A DNA stretch of 64,000 nt from Flavobacterium tructae. Its GTDB lineage: Bacteria > Bacteroidota > Bacteroidia > Flavobacteriales > Flavobacteriaceae. Under the pieces are notes generated by a model. The model was not told the DNA's origin, made no database searches, and was given only the letters and a program-made list of their open reading frames with translations. A program made the position numbers and the translations under genes. This document shows positions 8,164-16,621 of the stretch, piece after piece (position 1 is the stretch's first letter; each line of letters begins with the position of its first letter). The stretch lies in NCBI RefSeq assembly GCF_002217475.1, contig NZ_MUHH01000035.1, forward strand, positions 29,819-93,818. Direction: 5' to 3'.

Positions 8164-9663
8164 ATGAAAAAGATATTTTTATTATTATCCACTATAGGTT
8201 TGTTCTCTGTTACAAGTTGTAGTGATTATCTGGAGCAGCAATCTCCGGACGAACTGACCTCAGAGAATTTCTGGAGAAATAAGGCCGATGCTGAATCTGC
8301 TTTGGCGGCGACTTACGGACAGCTTGAATGCGCCACTAACGAATGGACTTTTGCCGAAATAAAATGGCCGGTAGAAGCCTATCGTGAAGACATAAACGAA
8401 TTGGGAAGCGATGCTTTGAACTATCAAAACTGGGTAGAACTTTCAACTTTTACTTATACGAACGGGAACAGTCAGTTTACCAGTTATTGGAGAATTAACT
8501 ACAGAGGAATCAGTAATGCCAATCAGGTTATTGATAAATTGCCAAAGGTTCCGGCTTCCACTATAACAGAAGGTGACCGAAAACAAATTGAGGCCGAAGC
8601 TCGTTTCTTACGTGCTTATTACCACATGAAATTGCTTTTGAACTGGGATAAAATTTATGTTAGAGATAAATACGTAACGAAAGAAAGCGATTTAAATGTT
8701 CCGTTATCGACAAGACCGGAGGCCTGGGATTTTATCACAAAAGAATTTAAAGCGGTGGCAGACATACTTCCTGCGAAGCAAACTTCTGATAAAACAGGAC
8801 GTGCGACAAGCGGAGCAGCCAACAGTTACCTTGGATTTGCTTATTTAACCAGAGCTTATGAAGAAACAGCTCAAAAGCAAGCTTTTTTAAACGAAGCGCT
8901 TACGGCATTGAATAAAGTTCAGGGGTATGAGCTAGTGAAGGATTATGTTTCTATGTTTGACGGTACTGTAAAAAACAGTAAAGAATCTATTTTTGAATTG
9001 CAATTTTCTGAAACTACCGCTAATGGTGCTTTCTACCGTAATGCTCTTCACTATTGGATGGCAGCGGGAGAACTTGGCGGATGGGACGAAATTTTGCCAA
9101 GCCCTATGTTGGTAAACGAATTCAAAAAAGAGGGGAAAATTGCGACGACAGGAAATTATGATACGCGTTTTTACAGTACTATTTTCTTTAAAGATGCTTA
9201 TTTTAATGATGCCAGTAATCCTTTGGTACTAGGCACTACTTATGATGAAAAGTTTGAAGGGAAAGACAAGCCGGTATACCGCAGATACATTCCAAGTACT
9301 CAGGAAAAAATGAATCAGGAGTTTACGGCAATCAACATTCCTTTGATGCGATATGCGAATGTACTGTTGATGCAGGCTGAGGCACTGAATGAGTTAGGGC
9401 GTACCGGAGAAGCTATTCCGTATATCAATAAAGTTCGTGAAAGAGCTGATATGCCAGCGATGACAGGAACAACTGCAGCAGCTGTTAAAGCTCAGATTGA
9501 ACACGAAAGAATCATAGAGTTCCCGTTAGAAAACTACCGTTTTTATGATTTACGTCGTTGGGGAAAAACGAAAGCAGCACTTGATGCAGTAGGACGTAGC
9601 GGTTTTGATGCAGCAAAAAACAATTTTTACCCAATTCCATTAACGGAATTACAAACAAATTAA
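8164..9663 (+). CDS. SusD/RagB-type surface lipoprotein
   Basis: A 499-residue lipoprotein with a lipobox ending at Cys19 (FSVTSCSDYLEQQ). The SusD signature follows at about 30-60 (ENFWRNKADAESALAATYGQ). The C-terminal RagB/SusD helices include VRERADMPAM, then RIIEFPLENYRFYDLRRWGK, ending in YPIPLTELQTN. SusD proteins cap the SusC barrel from outside and bind the substrate. The gene is tightly coupled to susC and is followed by a strong terminator at 9741, so the pair can be expressed more highly than the glycosidases behind it. Confidence 0.95.
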   Translation: MKKIFLLLSTIGLFSVTSCSDYLEQQSPDELTSENFWRNKADAESALAATYGQLECATNEWTFAEIKWPVEAYREDINELGSDALNYQNWVELSTFTYTNGNSQFTSYWRINYRGISNANQVIDKLPKVPASTITEGDRKQIEAEARFLRAYYHMKLLLNWDKIYVRDKYVTKESDLNVPLSTRPEAWDFITKEFKAVADILPAKQTSDKTGRATSGAANSYLGFAYLTRAYEETAQKQAFLNEALTALNKVQGYELVKDYVSMFDGTVKNSKESIFELQFSETTANGAFYRNALHYWMAAGELGGWDEILPSPMLVNEFKKEGKIATTGNYDTRFYSTIFFKDAYFNDASNPLVLGTTYDEKFEGKDKPVYRRYIPSTQEKMNQEFTAINIPLMRYANVLLMQAEALNELGRTGEAIPYINKVRERADMPAMTGTTAAAVKAQIEHERIIEFPLENYRFYDLRRWGKTKAALDAVGRSGFDAAKNNFYPIPLTELQTN

Positions 9664-9740
9664 TTCGATGAATTGATTTTAATACCGATATAATATGAAA
9701 ATATTGGATTAAAATAGAAATGAAATTGATATAACTTTAA

Positions 9741-9773
9741 AAAGAATAGCCTAATTTTCGGGCTATTCTTTTT
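9741..9773 (+). terminator. Terminator after susCD
   Basis: AAAGAATAGCC (9741-9751) and GGCTATTCTTT (9761-9771) form a perfect 11-bp stem with a 9-base loop and a T tract. The glycosidase genes downstream need read-through or a promoter of their own within 9775-9849; I do not see a clear TAnnTTTG box there. Confidence 0.8.
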
Positions 9774-9849
9774 ATCTGATAAGTAAGGCAGCGATTGTTT
9801 GCGCTGACTTCATTTTATCAATTCTAACACATCATAAAAACAAAATAAC

Positions 9850-11856
9850 ATGAGAAAAAAGGAAATACTTTTTATTCTTGCGTCCTTTTTTATAGTTCAA
9901 TCAGGCTGGTCTCAGAAGAAATATCCAAATTTAGAAGCGGCCCAAAATAGCATAAACTATAAAGGGAACCCCCTAAATGCGACAGATCGAAAATCACTGG
10001 CGTTTTCAGATAAAGGGGCTTGGTTTGGATTTGGATTTTTAGAACCATCAGTAGTGCAGGCCGGATTTTCCGGGCCTTTTTTAATGACAGAGCAAAATGG
10101 TGTCTGGTTAAGTCCTTCGTTTGTTTCTTTAGAGCTTACGGATGAAAACAAAAAAGAAGCCATTCAATGGAAAAGTACGCTGGTGAACCAGAAAAGCTAC
10201 AACAGTCATTTGGAACAGAAGTTTAAAAACGAAAAGTTAACGGTAAAACAGCAGTTGGTTTATTTGTCCGGTCATTCGGCTTTACAAAAAACAAGTATTA
10301 CAAACACATCAGGAAAAACAGTAACCCTTTTTCCGTCCTACCATTCAACTCTTTTTTTAAATGATTTAAAACTTTCAAAAGAAGGCAAAACTTTAAAAAT
10401 TGTTTCTTCTAAAAGCACAGCAACGGGGTACATTCAGTTTTTGAATAGCAGTCCTGAAATTGAAATTACGAATCAGGGCTATAAAGCTCAGACAGAGAAA
10501 CTGGTTCTAAAACCAAATGAAACTAAGGAAATAGTGGTTTCTCAAACCTTTATTTTTTCTCAGTATTCCTGGAAAACGGAAAATGAAAACATTGCTAAAA
10601 CGGCATTCAATACCTTACTAAACAACACACAAAAAGAGAAAGAAAATCAACTGGTAGAATTAATTGCCAGAAAGAAAAATATTTACAAAGAGGCAGTTTA
10701 CTCTAATTTGATTGCTAAACTGCTATTGACTTTACAAAACAATACCCGAATTGCTGCCGAAGGTTTGAAACACGGTGGACTTTTTCCGAGTTACAATTAC
10801 GAATGGTTTCATGGTTTTTGGGCCTGGGACAGCTGGAAACACGCCGTTGCGGTTGCCAATTATAATTCAGAACTAGCAAAAGATCAGATGCGTGCTTTGT
10901 TTGATTATCAGGAGCCAAACGGGTTTATTCCGGATTGTATTTACAGAAACAATCTTCTGGAAGAAAACAATTACCGAAATACTAAAGCACCGCTTGCAGC
11001 CTGGGCCATCTGGAAAATTTATGAAAAATCAAAAGACGTTAATTTCATAAAAGAGTTCTATCCGAAGCTAAAATTATATCACAATTGGTGGTACAAAGAA
11101 CGCGATCACGATCAGGATGGTTTGTGTGAATTTGGTTCTACAGACGGAACTGTGATTGCAGCAAAATGGGAAAGCGGAATGGACAATGCCGTTCGTTTTG
11201 ACGACAGTAAAATTCTGAAAAATGGAGAAAAAGCCTTTTCGTTAGATCAGGAAAGTGTAGATTTAAATTCCTTTTTATATGCCGAGAAAAATTATTTGCA
11301 GAAGATGGCAGAAGTTTTAAAATTAACTGAAGAATCGAAAAAATGGAAGGAAGAAAGTACTGCTTTAAAAGTTAAAATTCAAAATCAGTTTTGGGATGCT
11401 GCTACAGGTTGGTTTTACGACACGACAATCGATGGTAAAACCTTGATAAAAGCAATGGGCTGTGAAGGGTATTTGCCAATTTGGGCAGAAGTAGCTACCG
11501 CTGAGCAAGCTCAGTTAGCCAAACAAAACATGCTTGATACGGCCAGTTTGAACACTTTTGTTCCGTTACCGACACTGGCGGCTAATCATCCAAAATTCAA
11601 ACCGGACAATGGGTATTGGAGAGGACCGGTCTGGCTTGATCAAAGTTATTTTGGTATAAACGGACTGGAAAAGTATGGCTATGTGAAAGAAGCAAACGAA
11701 CTGGCTCATAAATTAATTTACAATGCCGAAGGAGTTTTAGACAAAGGAACTTCTATCAGAGAAAACTATCAGCCCATTACCGGAAGAGGACTAGAAGCCT
11801 ACAATTTTAGCTGGTCGGCTTCCCATTATTTAATGCTGCTTTTAGAAGATAAATAG
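9850..11856 (+). CDS. GH63-like alpha-glucosidase, periplasmic
   Basis: A 668-residue protein with a Sec signal peptide (cleavage near GWSQ, residues 18-22), an N-terminal beta-sandwich to about 240 and a C-terminal (alpha/alpha)6 barrel. The barrel fits clan GH-G, closest to GH63 (trehalase/processing glucosidase I/YgjK type). The expected acid is Asp327 in HGFWAWDSWKHA and the base Glu638 in TSIRENYQPITG, with YWRGPVWLDQSYFG before it. GH63 enzymes invert and favour alpha-1,2 or alpha-1,3 glucosides; as I recall, E. coli YgjK accommodates Glc-alpha-1,2-Gal. That is the outer linkage of the collagen disaccharide, fitting a role in removing glucose from glucosylgalactosyl-hydroxylysine before the GH42 enzyme acts. 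GH37 or GH65 membership is a less likely alternative. Confidence 0.82.
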   Translation: MRKKEILFILASFFIVQSGWSQKKYPNLEAAQNSINYKGNPLNATDRKSLAFSDKGAWFGFGFLEPSVVQAGFSGPFLMTEQNGVWLSPSFVSLELTDENKKEAIQWKSTLVNQKSYNSHLEQKFKNEKLTVKQQLVYLSGHSALQKTSITNTSGKTVTLFPSYHSTLFLNDLKLSKEGKTLKIVSSKSTATGYIQFLNSSPEIEITNQGYKAQTEKLVLKPNETKEIVVSQTFIFSQYSWKTENENIAKTAFNTLLNNTQKEKENQLVELIARKKNIYKEAVYSNLIAKLLLTLQNNTRIAAEGLKHGGLFPSYNYEWFHGFWAWDSWKHAVAVANYNSELAKDQMRALFDYQEPNGFIPDCIYRNNLLEENNYRNTKAPLAAWAIWKIYEKSKDVNFIKEFYPKLKLYHNWWYKERDHDQDGLCEFGSTDGTVIAAKWESGMDNAVRFDDSKILKNGEKAFSLDQESVDLNSFLYAEKNYLQKMAEVLKLTEESKKWKEESTALKVKIQNQFWDAATGWFYDTTIDGKTLIKAMGCEGYLPIWAEVATAEQAQLAKQNMLDTASLNTFVPLPTLAANHPKFKPDNGYWRGPVWLDQSYFGINGLEKYGYVKEANELAHKLIYNAEGVLDKGTSIRENYQPITGRGLEAYNFSWSASHYLMLLLEDK

Positions 11857-11912
11857 TGAAGCGAGTTAAGAAAAACTATCTAAATTTGATTAACACAACA
11901 ACAGTACAAAGT

Positions 11913-14048
11913 ATGTTCAACCAAAAAATATCATTCACAAAAATAGTAGCAACAGGATTGCTTATTGCAAATTGCCATTCGGTACCTGTTTTTGCTCAAA
12001 CGAAAAAAACGACAGCGACAGAAAAAAAAGATCCACAGCGTTTTTTCTCAAAGCCTGATTTGATGCAGATAGGTGTTTATTATTATCCAGAACAATGGCC
12101 TAGAGAGCAATGGGAACGCGATTTAAAAAACATCAAAAAACTGGGATTTGAGTTTACACATTTTGCTGAATTTGCGTGGACGTATATGGAACCGGAAGAA
12201 GGCAAGTATAATTTTAAATGGCTGGATGACGCTTTGGCAATCGCCGAAAAAGAAGGTTTAAAAGTGATTCTTTGCACCCCAACACCAACTCCGCCGGCAT
12301 GGATGGGGGAAAAGTACCCTGAAATTTATCTGGTAGATGCAAGCGGACGCCGTAGAGAGCATGGAAACAGAGCCAATCAATCGGTTTCAAATGAAAAGTA
12401 CAGAGCATTTGTCGAAAAGATAGTGACTGAACTTGGAAAAAGATACGGAAAGAATAAAAACATTATGGGCTGGCAAGTGGATAACGAGCCGGGAGCTCCG
12501 GATGATTTTAGTCCATCTGCACAAAAAGGATTTCAAAAATGGTTAAAGGCAAAATACGGTACAATCGAAAAATTGAATGCCGAGTGGCTGGGAAGTTTTT
12601 GGAGTATTCGCTATAACAACTTCGAACAGATTGCCATTCCAAATGCTGAGATTTATTTTGAAGACAAATTGAGTCCGCATGCCATATTAGATTTCAAAAG
12701 ATTCACGGCAGATTCACAAGCCGAATATTTGAATTTACAGGCAGAAACACTTCGAAAATATGTTGATCCAAAACAATGGATTACGACCAATTATACGAAT
12801 GTAGTTTATGGTGCAGACCCAAGAAGAACCGATAAGATGGATTTTGCCACCTACACTATGTATCCGGTGAGTGGGAGAAATCAGTTAGGAGGTCAGAACT
12901 TTAGAATGGGACATCCAAATAAAATATCCGAAGCCAATGATTATTACAGATCGATTAATGGAGTTACCGGAGTTATGGAAATGCAGCCAGGACAAGTGAA
13001 CTGGGCGAGTATTAATCCGCAATTGCTTCCGGGAACCGTTCATATGTGGATTTCACAAGCCTTTGGAGGAGGCTGTTCTTTCACCTGCACTTATCGATAC
13101 AGACATCCACTGGGAAGCAGTGAGATGTACCATGACGGAATCGTAGGTACTGATGGTGTAACCTTGACTACGGGAGGAAAAGAGTTTGTACAGTCAATCG
13201 AAGATATGAAACTGCTTCGAAAAGAGTACAATCCGAAAGCGGTACTTCCTGCTGATCTTGCCAAAAGAAAAACAGGATTTTTATGGAGTCATGAGAATCT
13301 GTGGGACTTGGAAAACCAAAAACAAACGGAGTTCTGGAGTACATGGAGACACAGAAATACCTATACTTCGGCAGTAAAATCGACTGGAGCACCAATGGAT
13401 TTTATTACAGAAGAAGATGATTTTTCGGCTTATCCGTTTATAGTAGCACCGGCTTACCAGCTGATCGATCAGAAATTGGTAGACAAATGGACGAAATATG
13501 TAGAAAATGGTGGTAACCTGATTTTGTCCTGCCGTACCGGTCAGAAAGATAAAAACGGGCATTTCTTTGAGGCTAAATGGAGTGCGCCAATCGTTCCGTT
13601 AATTGGTGCTGATGTTGACTTTTTTGACATGCTTGTGGCGGATGTAAATGGAACGATAAGTTCCGGAAACAATACTTATAAATGGAATACCTGGGCAGAT
13701 GTTTTAAGTCCGAAAGCAGGAACAGAAGTTTTAGCAACGTATTCCGATCAGTTTTATAAGGGAAAAGCAGCAGCAGTTACGAGAAAACTGGGGAAAGGAA
13801 CGGTTACGTATGTAGGAGCAGAGAGTAAAGATGGTGATCTGGAAAGACAAGTGGTGAGATCGGTTTACGAACGTTCCAAAGTTGCTATCGAAGATTTGCC
13901 AAAAGGGGTTTTTGTAGAATGGAGAGACGGGTTTTATACGGGAGTAAATTATACCAATGAGCCGATACAGTTAGCAATTCCTCAGGGGAGTAAAATATTG
14001 GTAGGACAAAATCCTTTACAACCGGCTCAGGCGATTATTTGGAAATAA
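11913..14048 (+). CDS. GH42 beta-galactosidase, exported
   Basis: A GH42 (clan GH-A) enzyme of 711 residues from the ATG at 11913. That start places a signal peptide (FNQKISFTKIVATGLLIAN, cleavage near VPVFAQ) at the N-terminus. A GTG at 11856, overlapping the preceding stop as TAGTG, would add 19 residues and allow coupling; I judge it less likely. Counted from that GTG, the acid/base is Glu211 (GWQVDNEPG) and the likely nucleophile Glu375 (GVMEMQPGQVNW). The N-terminal IGVYYYPEQWPREQWERD is a GH42 hallmark, and a trimerisation-type domain and beta-sandwich follow. The expected activity is hydrolysis of terminal beta-galactose. Directly behind an alpha-glucosidase and before hydroxylysine enzymes, it fits cleavage of Gal-beta-O-hydroxylysine. 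Confidence 0.9.
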   Translation: MFNQKISFTKIVATGLLIANCHSVPVFAQTKKTTATEKKDPQRFFSKPDLMQIGVYYYPEQWPREQWERDLKNIKKLGFEFTHFAEFAWTYMEPEEGKYNFKWLDDALAIAEKEGLKVILCTPTPTPPAWMGEKYPEIYLVDASGRRREHGNRANQSVSNEKYRAFVEKIVTELGKRYGKNKNIMGWQVDNEPGAPDDFSPSAQKGFQKWLKAKYGTIEKLNAEWLGSFWSIRYNNFEQIAIPNAEIYFEDKLSPHAILDFKRFTADSQAEYLNLQAETLRKYVDPKQWITTNYTNVVYGADPRRTDKMDFATYTMYPVSGRNQLGGQNFRMGHPNKISEANDYYRSINGVTGVMEMQPGQVNWASINPQLLPGTVHMWISQAFGGGCSFTCTYRYRHPLGSSEMYHDGIVGTDGVTLTTGGKEFVQSIEDMKLLRKEYNPKAVLPADLAKRKTGFLWSHENLWDLENQKQTEFWSTWRHRNTYTSAVKSTGAPMDFITEEDDFSAYPFIVAPAYQLIDQKLVDKWTKYVENGGNLILSCRTGQKDKNGHFFEAKWSAPIVPLIGADVDFFDMLVADVNGTISSGNNTYKWNTWADVLSPKAGTEVLATYSDQFYKGKAAAVTRKLGKGTVTYVGAESKDGDLERQVVRSVYERSKVAIEDLPKGVFVEWRDGFYTGVNYTNEPIQLAIPQGSKILVGQNPLQPAQAIIWK

Positions 14049-14059
14049 AGTAAAAGTCT

Positions 14060-14144
14060 GCCACGAATTCACGAATTTTTTAAGTGGCTTGCGTACAGTA
14101 GTTCGTGAATTACTTCGTCCGTTCGCTATCGCTCGGGTCGTGGC
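14060..14144. repeat. Palindromic intergenic repeat
   Basis: Nested inverted arms fill the gap between two genes: GCCACGA (14060-14066) with TCGTGGC (14138-14144) outside, and AATTCACGAA (14067-14076) with TTCGTGAATT (14102-14111) inside. The right arms are separated by a GC-richer insert. It resembles the REP-like hairpin elements scattered in Flavobacterium genomes. It may form a stable mRNA hairpin between the GH42 and kinase/lyase genes. Confidence 0.6.
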
Positions 14145-14180
14145 TAAAAAATAAAATAAAAACAATTTAATATAGTATCA

Positions 14181-16478
14181 ATGATTTTTTCAGAAGCAAC
14201 TATTCAGGATTTAGTAAAAGAACATTACGGATTAACCGTTACCGTAAAAGCATTAAATGGATATGACGAACTGAACTTTCTTTTATCAAATGAGAAGAAT
14301 GAAAAGTACATTCTAAAAGTATCAAACGAAAGTCACCCTTTTCCTTTTTTAGAAGCGCAGATCAATATCATTCAGCATCTAAAAAAGAGCCCTGTTTCAA
14401 ATTGTTTTCAGCATTTCAGTATCAATAAACATGGAGAAGAACTGACTAAAATTGTTGGTAATTCCCAAACGTACTATATCAGAATACTGAACTTTTTAGA
14501 AGGTGTTTTTTGGGTGGATGAAAAAGCTAAAACAAAAGAATTGCAATATGACCTGGGAAGTTTTTTAGGAAAGATGGATCATGCTTTACAGGATTTCTCA
14601 CATCCTGCCATGCATCGCAATTATACTTGGGACATTAGTCGTGCGAGTGAAGCAGCGGACAATTTAAAATACATTCTAAATCACGAAAAAAGGCGTATTG
14701 CGGGCTATTTCCTCTTGCAGTTTGATACGGAAGTCTTGCCTCAATTGCATCGCTTGCGTCATGCTTATGTACATAACGATGCCAATGATTATAATGTACT
14801 GGTACAGCACAATCGTGTTAGCGGTTTAATCGATTTTGGCGATATGGTGTATACCGCTTTAATCAACAATTTAGCGATAGCCTGTACGTATGCCATGCTG
14901 GATGAAGAAGATCCGCTGGCCGTTGCAGCATTGATCGTTGAAGGATACCATAAATCGTATGCTTTAACCGAGCAGGAATTGGATGTATTGTATTATCTGA
15001 TTGCCGGAAGACTTTGTATCAGTGTAACACAATCCGCTTACAATGCCTCATTAGACAGCAACAACGAACATCATTTTATAACCGAAAAACCGGCGTGGAA
15101 TTTATTGTTTAAACTGATTCAGATTAATCCAATCAAAGCGCAGGATACTTTTAGAAAAGCCTGTGGTTTTGAAGGAGTAATTACTACTGACGATTACAGT
15201 GATTTATTGGAAGTTCGAAAAAAGAAAATAGGACGTAATTTAAGTATCGGTTATCAGGACAAATTGAAAATTGTAAAAGGTGCTTTGCAATATTTGTACG
15301 ATGATAAGGGAAGAACCTTTATAGATTGTGTCAATAACCCTTCGCATGTGGGACATTGTCATCCGGTGGTGGTTCGAAAAATGCAGAAACAGATTGCAAC
15401 TTTAAATACCAATACCCGATATTTAAATGACGCTATAACAGCTTATGCCGAAAAACTTACTGCAACCTTACCTTCAAAGCTGAGTGTTTGTTACTTTGTG
15501 AACTCGGGGAGTGAGGCCAATGATCTGGCGATTCGAATGAGCCGTCATTTTACCAAACAAAAAGATATTATTGTACTGGATCATGCTTATCACGGAACTT
15601 CTACCGTTGCAATGGAAATGAGTCCGTATAAATTTGACAGTAAAGGAGGATTTGGTCAGATGCCTTGGATACACAAGGCGATTAATCCTGATTTGTATCG
15701 CGGCCCTTATAAATATGGAGATACCAATGCGGGAGAAAAATACGCAGCCGATGTGCAAAGAATTATAGAAGATTTGCAGAAAGAGGACAAAGCTCCTGCG
15801 GTATTCATCTGTGAAACCTTATTGGGAGTAGGAGGTCAGATCCCATTACCGGAAAATTATTTAAAAACAGCGTATGATTATGTCAGAGCTGCCGGAGGAG
15901 TTTGTATTGCTGATGAAGTTCAGGTTGGATTTGGACGAATCGGAGATCACTTTTGGGGCTTCGAATTACAAAATGTAGTTCCGGATATCGTGGTATTAGG
16001 AAAACCAATTGGTAATGGACATCCTCTGGCTGCGGTGATTGTAACGGAAGAAATTGCCGATGCCTTCAACAACGGAATGGAGTATTTTAACACCTTTGGC
16101 GGTAATCCCGTATCGATGACTACTGGTTTGGCCGTATTGAATGTGATTCAGGAAGAAGAAATGCAACAGCATGCTCTGGAAACGGGAAATCATTTAATGG
16201 ATGGTCTTAGAAAGTTAATGGCGAAGTATCCAATTATTAGTGATGTTCGCGGACATGGTCTGTTTATTGGTGCCGAAATGGTAAAAGACAGAACGACCAT
16301 GGAACCTGCTGTTCCCGAAATAGATATTGTAGTTGAAAAGATGAAAGCCCACGGCTATTTATTAAGCACAGACGGTCCTTTGCACAATGTTTTGAAAATA
16401 AAACCTCCTATGACATTCAACAAACAAAACGCTGATGAAATGGTGCGATTATTAGATATTGCTTTAAGCGAATTGTAG
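14181..16478 (+). CDS. Fused hydroxylysine-kinase-like / class III PLP phospho-lyase
   Basis: A 765-residue cytoplasmic fusion. Residues 1-330 are an aminoglycoside-phosphotransferase/choline-kinase fold with catalytic Asp200 and Asn205 (HNDANDYNVLV) and metal Asp218 (GLIDFGDM), as in vertebrate hydroxylysine kinase (HYKK). Residues 345-765 are a class III PLP fold with Asp578 (CIADEVQVGFGR) and Schiff-base Lys608 (VVLGKPIGNGHP), closest to the AGXT2L phospho-lyases. In vertebrates, HYKK and PHYKPL are separate: one phosphorylates 5-hydroxylysine, the other eliminates phosphate and ammonia to give aminoadipate semialdehyde. That is the substrate of the ALDH7 enzyme encoded at 3298. Similar bacterial fusions are known to act on phosphoethanolamine-type compounds, so that is the main alternative. 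The neighbours favour hydroxylysine. Confidence 0.88.
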   Translation: MIFSEATIQDLVKEHYGLTVTVKALNGYDELNFLLSNEKNEKYILKVSNESHPFPFLEAQINIIQHLKKSPVSNCFQHFSINKHGEELTKIVGNSQTYYIRILNFLEGVFWVDEKAKTKELQYDLGSFLGKMDHALQDFSHPAMHRNYTWDISRASEAADNLKYILNHEKRRIAGYFLLQFDTEVLPQLHRLRHAYVHNDANDYNVLVQHNRVSGLIDFGDMVYTALINNLAIACTYAMLDEEDPLAVAALIVEGYHKSYALTEQELDVLYYLIAGRLCISVTQSAYNASLDSNNEHHFITEKPAWNLLFKLIQINPIKAQDTFRKACGFEGVITTDDYSDLLEVRKKKIGRNLSIGYQDKLKIVKGALQYLYDDKGRTFIDCVNNPSHVGHCHPVVVRKMQKQIATLNTNTRYLNDAITAYAEKLTATLPSKLSVCYFVNSGSEANDLAIRMSRHFTKQKDIIVLDHAYHGTSTVAMEMSPYKFDSKGGFGQMPWIHKAINPDLYRGPYKYGDTNAGEKYAADVQRIIEDLQKEDKAPAVFICETLLGVGGQIPLPENYLKTAYDYVRAAGGVCIADEVQVGFGRIGDHFWGFELQNVVPDIVVLGKPIGNGHPLAAVIVTEEIADAFNNGMEYFNTFGGNPVSMTTGLAVLNVIQEEEMQQHALETGNHLMDGLRKLMAKYPIISDVRGHGLFIGAEMVKDRTTMEPAVPEIDIVVEKMKAHGYLLSTDGPLHNVLKIKPPMTFNKQNADEMVRLLDIALSEL

Positions 16479-16498
16479 ATAACGATTACACACAATAT

Positions 16499-16597
16499 TG
16501 TCATTTTGAGGAACGAGAAATCACACTAGAAACCCGACAAAGAAGTTTCCATTCTGAACGGGATTCCGCTTGTGATTTCTCGTTCCTCGAAATGACA
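16499..16597. repeat. REP-like inverted repeat with 27-base arms
   Basis: The arms 16499-16525 and 16571-16597 are reverse complements at 26 of 27 positions, separated by 45 bases. The core is GAGGAACGAGAAATCACA and its complement. It fills most of the 143-base gap before the FAD/Fe-S gene. This looks like a mobile palindromic element of the kind dispersed in Flavobacterium intergenic DNA, possibly acting as a bidirectional terminator or RNA stabiliser. Confidence 0.75.
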
Positions 16598-16621
16598 CTT
16601 TACTTAATATAAAGTATTAAA

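Noticed and set aside
14181..16478. Reading the fusion as an ordinary ethanolamine-phosphate lyase or a class III aminotransferase
   Set aside because: Kept as an alternative only. The AGXT2L-type motifs and kinase fusion argue against a plain transaminase, and the ALDH7/DUF1338/YdiJ-like neighbours favour hydroxylysine over ethanolamine.
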